Positions 11,670 through 25,461 of a stretch of 64,000 bases of DNA are shown in pieces. This DNA is from Linnemannia schmuckeri (taxonomy: Eukaryota > Mortierellomycota > Mortierellomycetes > Mortierellales > Mortierellaceae). The stretch covers positions 744,001 through 808,000 of the forward strand of contig JANATG010000009.1 of the NCBI GenBank assembly GCA_029449235.1, given 5' to 3'. Numbering within the stretch: position 1 is the stretch's first letter; each line of letters opens with the position of its first letter. The position numbers and the translations under genes were made by a program. The notes below the pieces were generated by a model. That model was not told the origin of the DNA, ran no database searches, and saw only the letters and a list, made by a program, of their open reading frames with translations.

Positions 11670-13064
11670 ATGACCGAAATTGATCAAGCTGCCATCGAGG
11701 CTGTCCAGGACCAGCTCGAGGCTATCGCCAACGAGACCGAGAAGGTCGAGCTTGAGCTCGGTATGTTTTGTCTTTACACACTCTCATTGCCACCAAACTT
11801 TTAGCCTTCAAACAAAACAAGCTGATCAACTTACAGAAAAGCAGAGATTCGGATCCAAAGAGACTAATGGTACTTGAATCTACTCGAACTGCTTTCTCAC
11901 GCGCGTCTTATTGCTTTCTTCTTTGACAAAAAGCCAACAAGCGCTACGAGCTTATGCTTCCCATCTTCGAGAAGCGTCGCAAGGTTATCGCTGAGATCCC
12001 CAACTTCTGGCCCACTCTCTTCAAGTTGAACGATGGTACCTCCCAGATGCTCGAGGAAGCCGATCTTCCTGTAAGTCTACACTTCTGCGTTGACTGCTAT
12101 GTACAGTGTACCACACAAAAAGGAATTCACAGCAGTAGTATTGTTCTCTCTCTAACCGCTCTTTTCTGTTTGTCTTTCGTAGATCATTGACCACTTGACT
12201 GATATCTGGGTCAAGCACGATCCCAAGGATGTCCGCAACTACGAGATCATCTTTGTAAGTGTTCTTGAAAAGTTTTATTAAATTGTTTATGTTGGTAAAG
12301 AGCAGCAGTTCGAAAAGTTAACAATTATGGCTATGTCTACGATAGACCTTCAGCGATAACGAGTACTTCACCAACAAGGAGTTGATCAAGAAGGTCGTCC
12401 TCAAGGATGATGAGCAAACCGCTGAGAAGATCAAGATCGACTGGAAGGAGGGCAAGGATGTCACCAAGAACTCCAAGCGCAAGAAGGATGCCGATGACTC
12501 CTCCGATTCTTTCTTCTCTTGGTTCTCTGATGACGATGCCTCCTTGGCCGATTACATCGCCAACCAGCTCTTCACCGAGGCATTACAGTACGTTTTTCAC
12601 ATTTTTCTTGCTATTCTGTATCGAGTTTATTTCTGTTATCGTTGACAACTCACTTACGACTAACGTTCATGTGGATTGGTGTATATCTAGCTTGTACATG
12701 AACGGCGGCGAGGACGGTGACTTCGAGCTCGAGTCTGATGACGAGGGTTCCGTCGACTTGGGTAAGTCATAGTTACTCTCTTTTTTTCTGACCATTTTTT
12801 TAGTTGTCCAGAGTTTTTCTCCGCTCTGGGGGACCCTGTGGAGAGTTGAACGTGAATTGGACCCAGACCGCAGACCCAGACCCAATTTTAGAGCTTACTT
12901 CACCCGCGGGAACGACTGTCTGTTCGTGATGTTTTGTCTCCACTCTCCACGGAAATACTCACTCTTATTTTTATATTTGCTTTTCTCCCAATTGCGACAT
13001 GATAGACGATGACGAGGATGATGAGGAGGATGAGGAGCCCTCCAAGAAGAAGAACAAGAAGTAA
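11670..13064 (+). CDS. SET/NAP family histone chaperone
   Basis: Acidic histone chaperone of the nucleosome-assembly-protein fold, closest to SET/TAF-I by pattern. The start is ATG 11670 (MTEIDQAAIEAVQDQLEA), a long dimerisation helix continuing VELELEKQRFGS. The earmuff domain has KRYELMLPIFEKRRKVIAEI, PNFWPTLF, LTDIWVKHDPKDVRNYEIIF, FSDNEYFTNKELIKKV and SFFSWFSDDD, all classic family segments. The tail is acidic, then basic (DDDEDDEEDEEPSKKKNKK), ending TAA 13062-13064. Seven exons are separated by short introns with phase-matched joins, for about 265 residues. It probably acts in the nucleus in H2A-H2B or H3-H4 handling (family knowledge). A poly(A)-like AATAAA lies at 13103-13108. VPS13 starts 625 bases downstream on the same strand. 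Confidence 0.92.
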
Positions 13065-13689
13065 ATTACTTCTTGGTGCAGTCTTTTTCTCTTTTGTATG
13101 TAAATAAAAAATTCGCGTTCCACGCATGAAAGTAATGCGTGAGATACCAACGAAAACGACCAGATGCATGAATGATAATGTGAAAAGGAACGAGTGAAGT
13201 GAAGTCATCTTTGTTCGTGGGACCTTTGTTGCTTGTTGGTTGCATTGGGCAGTAATCTCGACTCGCCTTTTTTTTTATTTGTACATGTATGGCCATATGA
13301 GTTGTGCGTGTGAAGAACAATGCCCTTCCCTGCTCTAGCTCTACCTTTTTTTGTCGAACTTGGGTCATCAATTAAATGGCTCTTTGAGCTGAGACGTTGT
13401 CCCTTTTCCCTCTTTTATTTCTCCCGACACCTGCGTAACTTTCACTTTTTTCTTCTTTTTTCCTTTTCTTCACACCTTCTTCCTCTCCCTCCTTTTTCTT
13501 CCGCTATCATTCCCATCCTCACTCCACCCGGCACTACTTGACACGACACGACCAGACTCAACTGTCGACCTGATTGACGGGCGCAATTCACTCCTTACAA
13601 ACGAAAAAGGCCCGATCTCCATAATACACTCTCGAGGGAAAGAAGAAAAGGGCTGTTACGCTTTGCATTCATAAGAAACACGCGACGAC
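13065..13689 (+). promoter_or_regulatory. Spacer with SET/NAP 3' end and VPS13 5' region
   Basis: An AATAAA at 13103-13108 is a likely cleavage/polyadenylation signal for the SET/NAP transcript. From about 13400 to 13530 the + strand is strongly CT-rich (runs such as cttttttcttcttttttccttttcttc), typical of a fungal promoter/leader. No TATA box or additional gene is seen. Confidence 0.5.
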
Positions 13690-15064
13690 ATGTTGGAAGG
13701 ACTGGTCGCAGGTCTTCTCAACCGATTCATCGGTCCCTATGTCACCAACCTCGACGTCAGCCAGCTCAACATCGCCATCTGGAGCGGTATGTTTTTTTCT
13801 CAGGAGAAAAGGAAGAGGAATAAAAGCGAGACAAAAAGCGCCTACGTTCCTATTGCACCTCGTTTTGTGACCTCGGGCAGTGACCAAAGAGGTTTGTTTC
13901 TCACGGAGAACACTCGTTAACGAAACTCCCATCTTTACTATCCATAACGTAACATACACATGCAGGTGATGTCAAGCTCACCAACTTGCGACTTAAGAAG
14001 GACGCGCTCGACAAGTTCAACCTTCCCGTCGATGTGATTGAAGGTGAGTTAGTTAGTTCTCTCAAGAGCATTTCTTCGTCTTTTCTTTTGGAGTTAAGTG
14101 GTGTCTTATTCAACAATGTTCGATGACAGAGTTCTGACGATCACATTTTTTTCTCCTTGCTGCGAAATTATCTCCACGCTCTTATTCTTAGGCTACCTGG
14201 GTGAACTCACGCTTAGCATCCCTTGGGCCAACTTGAAGAACAAGCCCGTCAAAGTCTATATCAACAATCTCTACCTTCTATGTGTTCCCAAGGGCGAGTC
14301 TGAGGTAAGCAAAGGCACCCGGTCGAGACTTAGCAACGAAAAACAACAAACTACAATTATCGTTGCCCTTGCCACCCCAGGAACTCACACTCCAACACTT
14401 TTTCATCTCTTTGGCATAGTACAACCCAGATGAAGAGGCCGCACGAGCACAGGCACTGAAGGAGGATAGACTGGAGAATGCCGAGCTTTTGAGCACAAAA
14501 CCCACGACTGGCATGGATGGTACGGGCATGTGCACACCGTCAACGTCCGCTGTGTGAGTTAGGAGTGTCATGTGTGTCCAATTCGCAGATTCTAACCCCT
14601 CTTTAATTCTGTTGCTGTTGTTTGTTCTGTCTGTCTCCTCCTGCACTCCCATTTACGGTCGTGTCAGACGAGGAGAAGAAGAATGCAACGTTCTTGAACC
14701 AGCTCATTACCAAGGTGGTCGACAACCTGCAAGTTTCGATCAACAATATTCATATTCGATACGAGGACAAGTTGTCCGATCCAAAGGTATGTACCAACAC
14801 CAGCCAAGTCTGATATGAGAGCCACGGCTCGGTCCAAGGATTTCATCCTCCCCAGCCCATTGTTGTTTTCTTAAAATTTTTGAACCGTTGACCAACATGA
14901 AAACGTCTGTGTGTACTGTCACAACCATCACCCATCTTAAATAGCATCCGTTCTCCGCCGGCTTGACACTCTCGCAACTCTCTGCAGTCTCCACAGACGG
15001 CGAGTGGTCCCCAACATTTATTCATGATGAGGCCAATACTATTCACAAGGTAAAACACGGACAC

Positions 15065-15097
<33 letters not shown>

Positions 15098-18000
15098 CTC
15101 CATTTTCGTGGTCGCACGCGCGTCACATTTTTTTTTTTTTTTTTTTTTTGCTGACTCTTCCAACGGAATGAATGACACGTCGAAAATAGCTTGCCACGCT
15201 GGACTCTCTGGCCATGTACTGGAACACAGACTCGCGTTCGCTTGCCGGACGGAGCAAAGAAGATGCACTGAAGGTGTTCGTGGACCTTATCGCCAAAGCC
15301 GAACATGTCCCAGAGGAGCACCAGTACATCCTCAAGCCAGTCTCAGGAACAGGAAAGATTAAGCTTAACAAACGTTATGGTGGCGACGTTCCTAAGGCTG
15401 GAGTTTCGCTCAACTTTGAAGAATTGGGATTCGTAGTTGATGATGAGCAATACAACAACGTGCTTCTGATGATGGGCCTTTTCCATTCCTTCATGAGGCA
15501 ACACGAGGTAAGTCCTCAATCGTCTTGCACTTGTTGTTGTCCAACCAACGATTTCATCCGCTTACAATCATATTACTTGAATTTCGTAATAGTTCCGGAA
15601 ATTCCGACCTCCCAAGGCCATCACGCCCAAGAAGGATCCACTGGCTTGGTTCCGTTATGCAGGAAACGCGGTGCTCTCACAGATTCACGAAAGGAATCGC
15701 AAGTGGACCTGGGCGTACTTTGAAGAGCGTCGTGACGACCGCAAGGCGTATGTTGAGCTTTACAAGAACCACAAGCTGGGCCGCAACGATGTCGAGGACG
15801 AGGAAAGGCTCAAGGCACTGGAGTGGAAGCTTTCATATGATGACATTCGATTGTACAGGAGCATCGCCAAGGGTGTTTTGCGTAGAGAAAAAATCCTGAT
15901 CAAGAAGAAGCAGGTCGCCGAACAACCCAAGGGCTGGCTCAGTTCTTGGTGGTACGGCAGCGGAAAAGATTCAACCGAGAGTAATGCCGAGGTATGTCAC
16001 AGGCCTAATTTTGCTCCGCTTCGTATGTCGTGGGTTTTTTAGAGTGGTTCTAACCTTATCCATTCCTTCTTGCATGGGTTGACTAGAACGAGGACTCGAC
16101 ATCTCTCACCGACGCTCAGAAGCAGCAGCTATATGATGTTATTGACTACGATGAAAAGGCAGCACTTCAGGCTAATCTGGAGGAAGCAAAGGACACGATT
16201 CTCTTTGCCATCAACGCCAAGCTTAAGACTGGATCTTTCGCATTGAAGAAAAGCCCCCATGGAGCAAATACGACTATCTTCAGTATCGTCTTCGACACAT
16301 TCATTGCCAACGTCTTGCAGCGCACAGACAATTTCCAGGCCGGAATTGCCCTCGGAGGCTTGACCTGTATCGATGGAACTACTCAAAATACGCTCTATCC
16401 TAAAATCGTCCGCGTGAAAGAGGCTGAGAGCAAGAAGGGCTTGTTGTCCACTGTCACAGACGGCGGCACTGTGTACGGCGGAGAGGAGAGCCATAACGCA
16501 GGCGTTAACAATGCAGCAGAGTAAGAATCTTCCCATCATGTTTGGGCGTCATTTTTGTCACAGCATATATTTTAAGATGTATTATTTACATGTTCTACAT
16601 TTGCATTTCTTAGACTAGACTTCAATCCATTCTTCTCGGTTAACTTTGAGCACAACCCATTGGACGGCCATGCGGATAACGTCCTGGAGGTCAAGATGAG
16701 GCACTTGGAGATCCTATACAACCCTAAGACAGTCGATACTGTCCTCGATTTCCTGAAGCCACCTCAGAGCGAGGCCGATAGCATCAACGCCCTATTGGAA
16801 GCTGCTGGAGACACTTTGGAAGGATTGGCGGCTCAAACACGAGCTGGACTGGAGTATGCGTTGGAGGAGCACAAACGCTTGGATCTGCGTGTTGACATGG
16901 ACGCTCCTGTCATGATCTTCCCCGAGAGGTAAGATCCGCTTTATTAGGACTGGCAGGCCGTTCATCGCTAGGTTTTTTACCTGCTTGCAAACATTCTAAC
17001 ATAACCATGCCATCTTTTTATAGTTGCACGGATATCAATGCACTCGTCGCGGTACTTGATGTTGGTCACATCTTCGTCGAGAGCAAACTGGTTTCTAAGG
17101 AGGACATGGCTGTTGTCGAGAGCAACCACAAGCGTACCTTAGACCCCATCGCATTTGAGAAGCTGGAGGATCTCATGTATGATCGATTTGTTGTCCAGCT
17201 CTCGAGCACACAGCTCTTGGTTGGTCAATCCGTCGAGCGTTGTTTGCAGCAGATCCGCAAGCCGTCCAAGGAGAACGACCTCCATGTCATCGACAAGATC
17301 AACATGACCTTCCATGTGCACCTCTCCATTCTGCCCCAGGCTCCTAACTTGACAAAGATTAGAGTCTTTGGTGACTTGCCTTTGCTTCAGATCAACTTCT
17401 CTGATAGGAAATACAAGACCTTAATGCGTATTGTCGATTTGGTTGTTCCTAAGGATCCCGAGGCACCAGCGGCGCCACCATCCAAGCCCAAGTCTTCCAT
17501 GAAACTGCCACCTTTGCTCTCCATGAACTCCTACAAGGACGATCTCGTTCTTGGTGACACGACGGAAGGAGAGTCCGATGAGGAACGCGGAAGTACCAGT
17601 CAGGAAGAAAAGGCTGTTGAAAAGGAGAAGGTACGCTTACGATTAATATGTCAGATTTCTTACCACTCGTGCTTCAATAACATCGTGTAGGCTTGGTTAC
17701 TGACTCGTTTCGTTTTTTCCCATGTCTATCATTGATAATAGGAGATAAGAAGCGCGAAGCTGTTCCAAAAAACGTTCCAGTTTAGCTTCAAGGTTGCCAA
17801 GTTTGCAGTGACACTTAAGAAAGCTCTTCAGGATGTCAACGCCCCTGAGAGGGTGCTGGCCGATCTGATCATCGAAAAGTTCGATCTCCAATTTGCACTT
17901 CGTCCAGTGGATATGCGCGTGGATATTGTTCTCGGTTCGCTCTATGTCGAGGACAAGGTCGAGCCGGCTCCACTCTACCCTTACTTGCTCTCGTCTGATG

Positions 18001-21000
18001 CCGATGGCAAGTCACCAGCATCTGGAGGAGTCGAAGATCTTGTGCGAGTCTCCTACATCAAGGTCAACCCAACCTCACCCGATTACCTCACCAAGTACAA
18101 GGGCATTGATGCCACCGTCGACATCTCTCTTTCGACTGTCACCATGATCCTCACGCGCAAGAGTGTGTTGACCCTCTTCGACTTTATTCTTACCACATTC
18201 ACCGGGCCTGCTCCAGCACAAGCGCAGCCTCCACCTCGGCCAGCAGCCGCCAACGGGGAACTTACTGCCAGCCAGACGGCTCTCGCTCAACCTGACGACA
18301 AGCCTGCAGGTCAGGACAAGATGAAAGTCAAGGTCAAAATGACCAGCATCAACTTTATCCTCAATAACGACGGCCAGAGACTGGCAACCATGGCGCTGTC
18401 ACAGTGTGATGTCTCCGTTCTAATGACGCCGCCCACTATGCGCGTCAATGTCAAACTGGGCAACTTTACGCTGACAGATGATATCAACCCAGGGAAGCAA
18501 CAGATCCTGGCAATTCAGGGCGAAGAGTTTGCCGATTTCGCTTACGAGACCTACGATGTTCATGCGACGAACTACCCTGGCTACGACGCTTCCGTCTTCT
18601 TGAAAGCAGGATCACTGCAGCTGACTTTCCTCGAGGAGTCTATCCGACAGTTGCTGGACTTTTCGACCAAGTTTGCCAGGATGCACGTTCTTTACGACTC
18701 TGCCCGCAATGCAGCTGTCAACCAAGCGCAGGCCTTGCAGACGACCCAGACCAAGTTCCACTTCGATATCAACGTCAGCACGCCCATCGTCATCTTGCCC
18801 AAGGATGCAAAGTCTCGCAACACTATCGTCGCCAACCTGGGAGAGATTTCGATTAGGAACGAGTTTGCGGAGGACACTCATATTGAAGGAGGTACTTTGG
18901 ATCAGATGAAGCTCGGTATCCATTCGATCAACCTCCTCAGTCAGTTCTACTTTGACGACTCGATCCAGGAGCTACAAATTATTGAGGATGTCGATATTGA
19001 GTTTGATGTGATTCGAGCCGCACACAAGGATAGTTTGGCGCGTCCTGACATGGAGCTGATCGGTCAGATGTCGGAGGTCAACATGAACCTGACAGAGCTC
19101 CAGTACAAGACTCTCTACGAGATCTCGCTCTCGGTCGCCCGCGCCTTTGGAGGCGGCACTGAGGAGGACACGAATGCGTTGGCAGCCTCAGCCGGAATCA
19201 CAGCTGCTCCAGCACCACCGCCTGTCGTTGTCAAGTCGACTGATGAGCGTTGGACTTCGATGGATCTGGTATTCAGTCTGCCCAAGGTTGCCCTGGAGAT
19301 CTACCATGGCGATGCAACACAGAAGGAAGAGTTGCGCGACTGTAGTTTCTCCAAGTTTTCCCTAACCAAGACCGACTTCAAGTATAAGATGCAGACCGAT
19401 TCGACCATGCAAGCGGAGCTCTCTATTCAGGATCTCATCATCAACGACACCAGACGCAACGTCAAGACCAAGTTCCGTGAGATCATCCCCGCCAACTTGC
19501 ACGACAGCCCCCAGATCTCTTTGTCGTTCAGCACCTTTGACGACAAAAGCATGCTCGTCTTGTTCAACTTGGACAGCCCCAAGGTCATTTTCCATTTGGA
19601 ATATATCTTTGCTCTGCAGAACTACTTTACGAGTGTCCTCACGCCGGGACCCGCGGCAGAGCCCCCCAAGGCCGACAGACGACCATCCACGACAAGTCAG
19701 GTCTCGAACCGCACCAATAGCTCCCGCAACGCCGCCACAACGCCTAAAGCCATCGAGCCTGCCAAGCCTGTAGAACAAGGCCCTCCTCTGCACTACAGAG
19801 TCAGCGTCAACTCGCCCGAGATTATTTTGCTCGCCAACGCTGCCAGCTCGGCTACAGACTCCATTATCCTTTCGGCCCATCAAGTCGTGTTGTCCCAACA
19901 GGAGACCATGACCTTGATTGTTGATCGCGTCGGAATGTTCTTATGCAAGATGGACAAGCGTGAGGATACCTGCCTTCGGTTTATCGACAACTTCGACATC
20001 GCTCTTTCCATGGGAACTCGCTCGCCTACACCTGGACACCAGCTCACTAACATCACTCTGGATGTTCGACCCTTGGTTCTGAGATTGTCGTACCGTGATG
20101 CTATGCTGGTCATGGATATTGTCAACAAAGCGACAGAACTCCAGTCGAAGGCCCAGCCTGTCGTGGAAGAGAAGCCCAAACCAGCCAAGCAGGTTCAAGG
20201 AGCCGGACCAACGCCTCGAGCGATCGCAGAGGCTGACAGACGTGCAGTTGTTACCTCGGCCACCTCTATCGCGCCCAGGCCCAATGCCAAGCGCATCGTC
20301 GAGGAAGCCTCCTTTGTCTCAACTCGCGAAACGGTAAGCCTGCAAGAAATAGAGATTGTAACCTATATTGTCGTTTTTATGCAGTTGCTAACATGACTTT
20401 TCGTATACAATTTTTTTTTATTAAATTAGCTTAAGGGAGTCATCCAAGGTCTCCAACTTATTCTCATCGATGACATGCACAGTTTGCCGATGCTGGACTT
20501 GAAGCTGGACCGATTCGATTTGGAGGTTAAGGAGTGGTCGTCGGAGATGAAGGTCGATACTTCCCTTCGCCCGAGCATCAACTACTTCAATGTCAGGAAC
20601 TCCCACTGGGAGCCTCTTCTTGAACCCTGGCAGTTGGTGATCCACGTTGCCAAAGTTGTTCAGCCTGCCAACATGCTGATTGACGTGTTCTCCAAGCAGG
20701 ATCTCAACATCAACATTTCACACACTTTCATCGAGACTGCCCTGCAAATCATGACGACCATCCAGAAAGAGCCAGAGCATGCGGCATCCATCAACCGCGA
20801 GACTCTGGTGCCTTATGTCCTGAAGAACAGGACAGGTTATCCTCTGCATGTCTGGGCCGAGTCGGAGAACAACATTGACATTGTCGTTCACAAGATGAAG
20901 GACGGTGCCAATCTGCCCTGGCGATTCGACGACTGGAGAAAGATGCGTGAGGTAAGTTGTATGGTCATCAGTAATCTTGGTTTCAAAGCATACTCCTATC

Positions 21001-24000
21001 CTTACAATTTAGATATTTACCCTCATGTTATTTCCTTTCTACTTTATAGACTGTGGCTAGCAAAAAGAATACTCTTGGCATCCAGTTTGATGGAGTCCCA
21101 TGGGAGAGTCTCAAGGATGTCCCTGTCGAGAGGGAAGGACGCTACCTGTACGTGCTTCGACCCAAGTTGAACAAGGTCTCTCACCGTGTTGCTGTGGACA
21201 TCCAGATCAAGAACAACGTCAAGGTTGTCACCTTTAGTTCTGCTTTGTTGGTCGAGAACGCCACTTCCTTGCCCATCGAGGTCGTGGTTGTTGACGAGAA
21301 GAGGAAGCACCTTTCCAGTGCTCAGAAGATTGCCCCTGGTGAGGATTACTCGGTCCCCATCGAGTCAGCATACAAACACCGCCTTCTCGTTCGTCCTGAT
21401 CCAGGATTCAACTACAACTGGAGCACAGAGCCTATTTTCTGGCGCGATCTGGCCACGCAGCAGCACAACCAGCAGCGATACGGATCGGATGGCCAGAGTG
21501 TCAACTCTGTGAGTTGCCAACCCAGCGAAGACCAGACCCAACAGCCATTCCGTTTCCAGGTTCGCGGGGGAACTGACAACTTTGATCCGCTTGCCAAGGA
21601 CTATCCTTACATGACTATCCGTCTCAGTGCCCCTGTAGAGATCGAGAACTTGTTGCCCTACAACATGCGCTACACCATCATGGAGAAGACTTCGCCCAAG
21701 CACAGCGGACCTGTGGTGACTTCTTACCTGCGCAAGGGCGGAATCTCGCCATTGCACACCGTTGATGTTCGGAACCTTATGCTCCTTAGCGTTGTGATCG
21801 AGAACACAACCTTCCATCCTAGCGAATACGCCATCGTCACTTCACATGACCCCGATGAACTCCCTGTTGAAAACACGTTGACATTGCTCGACCCTGAAGG
21901 ACTCAAGTTGACTCTCGGCATCCACCGACAGTAAGTTAGCCTGCATTGGTATTTTCGCTTTTATTGATAGACTCACCCATCGTATGCTTACCCTACATCT
22001 TTTGCTTTGTTTTACATAGTGTCATCCCCAACTCTGGTGGAGCAGTAAAGTTCAGTATCTTCTGTCCCTACGTGATCCTGAACAAGACTGGCTTGGATCT
22101 CATTTTCAAGGCCAAGTCATTCATGCAGAACGCCAAGATTGCCGCTGGGCAGGGCTCCAACCGCATGGTCCAAAATAAGGCACTTCCTCTTATGTTCTCG
22201 TACGGCAAGACGGAGAACGGCAACCGCATGCTGGTCCAGGTTGGCGGAAGCTCACAGTGGAGTCGACCCGTTAGTTTTGAGGCTGTTGGAAGTATCATGG
22301 AGATTGCGGTGCAGGCAGCAGAGCGACCAGAGGAAATTCATTTGGGAATGAACGTTGAACTTGGCAAGGGCAAGTACGCCTTGACCAAGATTGTCACCAT
22401 TACCCCTCGCTTCATCCTCAAGAACAACTTGGATGAGGATCTGAACTTCCGGGAATTCGGTTCCAACAACGTCACCTTGTTGCCAGCCCACCAGCGCGTT
22501 CCTCTGCGGTACATGCGCCAAGGACAGCAGAAGCTGCTCTCCCTTCGACTTCCTGGAGTCACCTCGAGATGGTAAGCACGCGAATGACCTGCTTAAGGAT
22601 TTGTAATTTTATGTCCTTTTGTGGAATTACCAACTAACTACATGTTTTTTTTACTGAACTTTAGGACGGCACCTTTCAACATCGACGAAATGGGCAAGAT
22701 GTACGTTACGATCTTGCGTAGCGATGGTGAAGTCGAACTTATTCGCATCCATGTAATGATGGAGGTGGCCACCGTGTTCATCGTTTTGAACAAGGAGGAG
22801 GGTCGTTGGCCATACCGCATCGACAACCGTTCGTCGTGGGATATCGCCTTCAGCCAACACGTAAGTCGCGCGCGTCGTGCATACTTCCATATTGACCGGT
22901 CATCAAAGGTCAACACATTCTAACACTCGTTTTTCTCGACATTCTTTGATCTATCAGAGCAACGTTCGCAGCGATTCTGCTACAGCATCGACTGCCTCGT
23001 TCTCGAGCTCTGCCGCCAAGGTCTACAAGCTCAAGGCAGGCGAGACGATGGCATACTCCTGGGATCTGCCTCACATGAAGGAGAAGACCTTGGTGTTGAA
23101 TGTCAACGGTCGCGAGCGTGAAGTGAGTTTGCAGGAGATCGGATCCTTGGTTCCCTTTAAGTTCCCAGCAGGCGACACCAATGGCATTCTCGCTATTGAC
23201 GTCATTGCGGAGGGTCCTACGCAAGTTTTGGTGCTCGCAGATTACGACTCGAAGCAGAGTTTATTTAAGCAGCGATCGTCAAGTCAACTTACGGTCAGTG
23301 ACAGGAGCGAGGACGGCAAGGATATTTCCAAGGACGGCTTCGAGGTCATTGATGTCGACGCCGTAGTTACATTCAACTTCCAGGTCCGACTTGAGTGCAT
23401 TGGTATCTCTGTCCTGAACCAGCGAATGCAGGAGTTGATCTACATGTCAATGACGGGTCTCGAGATGCGATACACGGACTCGAACATGTATCAGTCTGTC
23501 AACATGTTAGTGAAGTGGCTTCAGATCGACAACCAGTTGTACGGAGGATCAAGTCCGATTATCCTCTGCCCGACACAGACCCCCAAGGACGGCAAGGACT
23601 CAGCTGCTCACCCAACCTTGCACAGTGCCCTGGTAAGAGCCAAGGACGAGACTCACGGAGTTGTTTACTTCAAGTACTTCTCGGCGTTAGTTCAAGAGTT
23701 GACTGTAGCGATGGACGAGGACTTTTTGTACACTCTTCTTGAGTTCTCAAAGTTCAACGTGCCGGGATGGACCGAGAACCCAAGCAAGGTTCAGCTGTGT
23801 GACGAGAGTCTCGATCTTCCAGAGCCTACAGCCAATGAAGGCGAGAGTCAGCTGTTCTTTGAGGTGCTCCACTTGCACCCCATGAAGGTCAACTTGTCTT
23901 TCATGCGATCGGATCGCGTCAATATCGAGGAGACCCAACAAAAGACCTCGAGCCACAACCCTATTATGTACGTCTTCAACGTACTCACCATGGCCATCGG

Positions 24001-25174
24001 AAACATCGATGTAAGTCTTTACTTTGTTCGCTGCTTTTGCACTAGAAAAATGTGTTTTGCCAACTATTAAGTACGAAATTTTAATCCTATATCAATTAAC
24101 AATTACATCTAGGCTGCACCGATCACACTGAACGCATTGTTCTTGGAGAACGTTCGTGCGAGTGGACCGGTGTTGGTGGACCTTTTGCAGAGACATTACA
24201 GCCAGGACTTCTTCTACCAGCTTCACATGATTGTTGGTTCGATCGAGTTCTTGGGTAACCCTGTTGGTCTCTTCAATAACCTCAGTTCAGGGGTGGTCGA
24301 CTTTTTCTACGAGCCCTACCAAGGATTCATTATGGCAGATCGCCCACAGGAGATTGGCCTGGGTATTGCTCGAGGCACTTCGTCGCTGCTCAAGAAGACG
24401 GTGTTTGGATTCTCAGACAGTCTTGCCAAGATCTCTGGATCTGTCGGAAAGGGTCTTTCAGCTGCTACTATGGACAGGACCTTCCAGGAGCGACGACGCA
24501 TGGGCAGCCAACGCAACGCGCCCAAACATGCGCTTTCGGGATTGTCTCAAGGAGCTTCATCGTTGGCCAAGGGAGTTGTCAGTGGAGTGACCGGTATTGT
24601 CGAGCAGCCGTTGCAAGGTGCCCAGAGCGGAGGCGTCGAGGGCTTCTTCAAAGGAGTGGGCAAGGGTCTTGTCGGTGCTGTGACCAAGCCATTAGTCGGA
24701 GTCTTTGATTTTACGACCAACGTGACGTCTGGCATCCGTAACACGACGACTGTCTTTGACAAGGACCAGAAGCGCAAGCGTATCCCGCGTCACGTCCCCA
24801 AGAACGGCATCTTAACCCTTTATGACAAGTCTGAGGCAGTCGGCCAGTTCTGGCTCAAGCAGATTGACAGCGGACGGTACTTTTACGATGATTATATTGC
24901 GCACCTGGTCCTTAAGGGTGACAACATGGTCGCGATGTTGACATCCAAGCGGATCATGGTCTTCCGGGCCGAGAGTCTGAAGGTTGAATGGCAGTTGGAG
25001 TTCTCTGAGATCCAGGCGATTGCACCCTTCCCGCGTGGTATCTCGATCACCAGTCGACGTGACCGACAGGAGAACTTTATCCCGATCTTTGAGCAGAGCT
25101 CGCTCCAGTGGTTCAGCAGTAAGATCGAGGAGAAGGTCAGTCAGTTCAACGCCGAACTCAAGCCTTTGGAGTAA
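13690..25174 (+). CDS. VPS13: VPS13 bridge-like lipid transfer protein
   Basis: Giant lipid-channel protein that transfers phospholipid at organelle contact sites. The start is ATG 13690, opening with the chorein segment MLEGLVAGLLNRFIGPYVTN, then LNIAIWSGDVKLTNLRLKKD. About 18 exons join in phase to around 3,200 residues, close to yeast Vps13. Recognisable blocks are DEEKKNATFLNQLITKVVDN (NTD), long beta-rich repeats through 16-20 kb, the VAB/SHR-like region (21-23.6 kb), the APT1/ATG2-C-like segment GNPVGLFNNLSSGVVDFFYE with FIMADRPQEIGLGIARG, and a C-terminal PH-like domain (GILTLYDKSEAVGQFWL to KPLE). A Pro/Ala-rich linker sits near 18190-18300. Introns lie mainly in the first 4 kb and last 5 kb; 17.8-20.3 kb is one uninterrupted 2.5 kb exon. 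It converges on ACC1, with 287 bases between stops. Confidence 0.96.
15066..15149. repeat. Paired T32 and T22 homopolymers in one VPS13 intron
   Basis: T32 at 15066-15097 and T22 at 15128-15149 lie in the roughly 138-nt intron between the exons ending DEANTIHK and beginning LATLDSLAMYWN. About 40% of this intron is T-run. The exons on both sides remain in frame. Confidence 0.9.
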
Positions 25175-25461
25175 TAGCATGAGCGTAGAAATGGGGAAGG
25201 AGTTTCTTAGATAGTCATTTTCTTTTTTTCAATTTTCAAACCAAGAATATATCTGATCAGTAATCATTTAACGCGTGTCACACTTGTCAATGGTTTCTTT
25301 TAAAAGGGAGACGGTAAGATATTTTTTTTTTTGATTCTTCTTCTTTATTTGGATGGTATTAAAATTACAATGTTCTTTGTTGTTTTGTTGTTATTCTTCT
25401 AATAGGACAAAGGGAGGAGGATGAGTTGGTATGTCGGACAGAGGGGAGAGAGAGGTTGTGT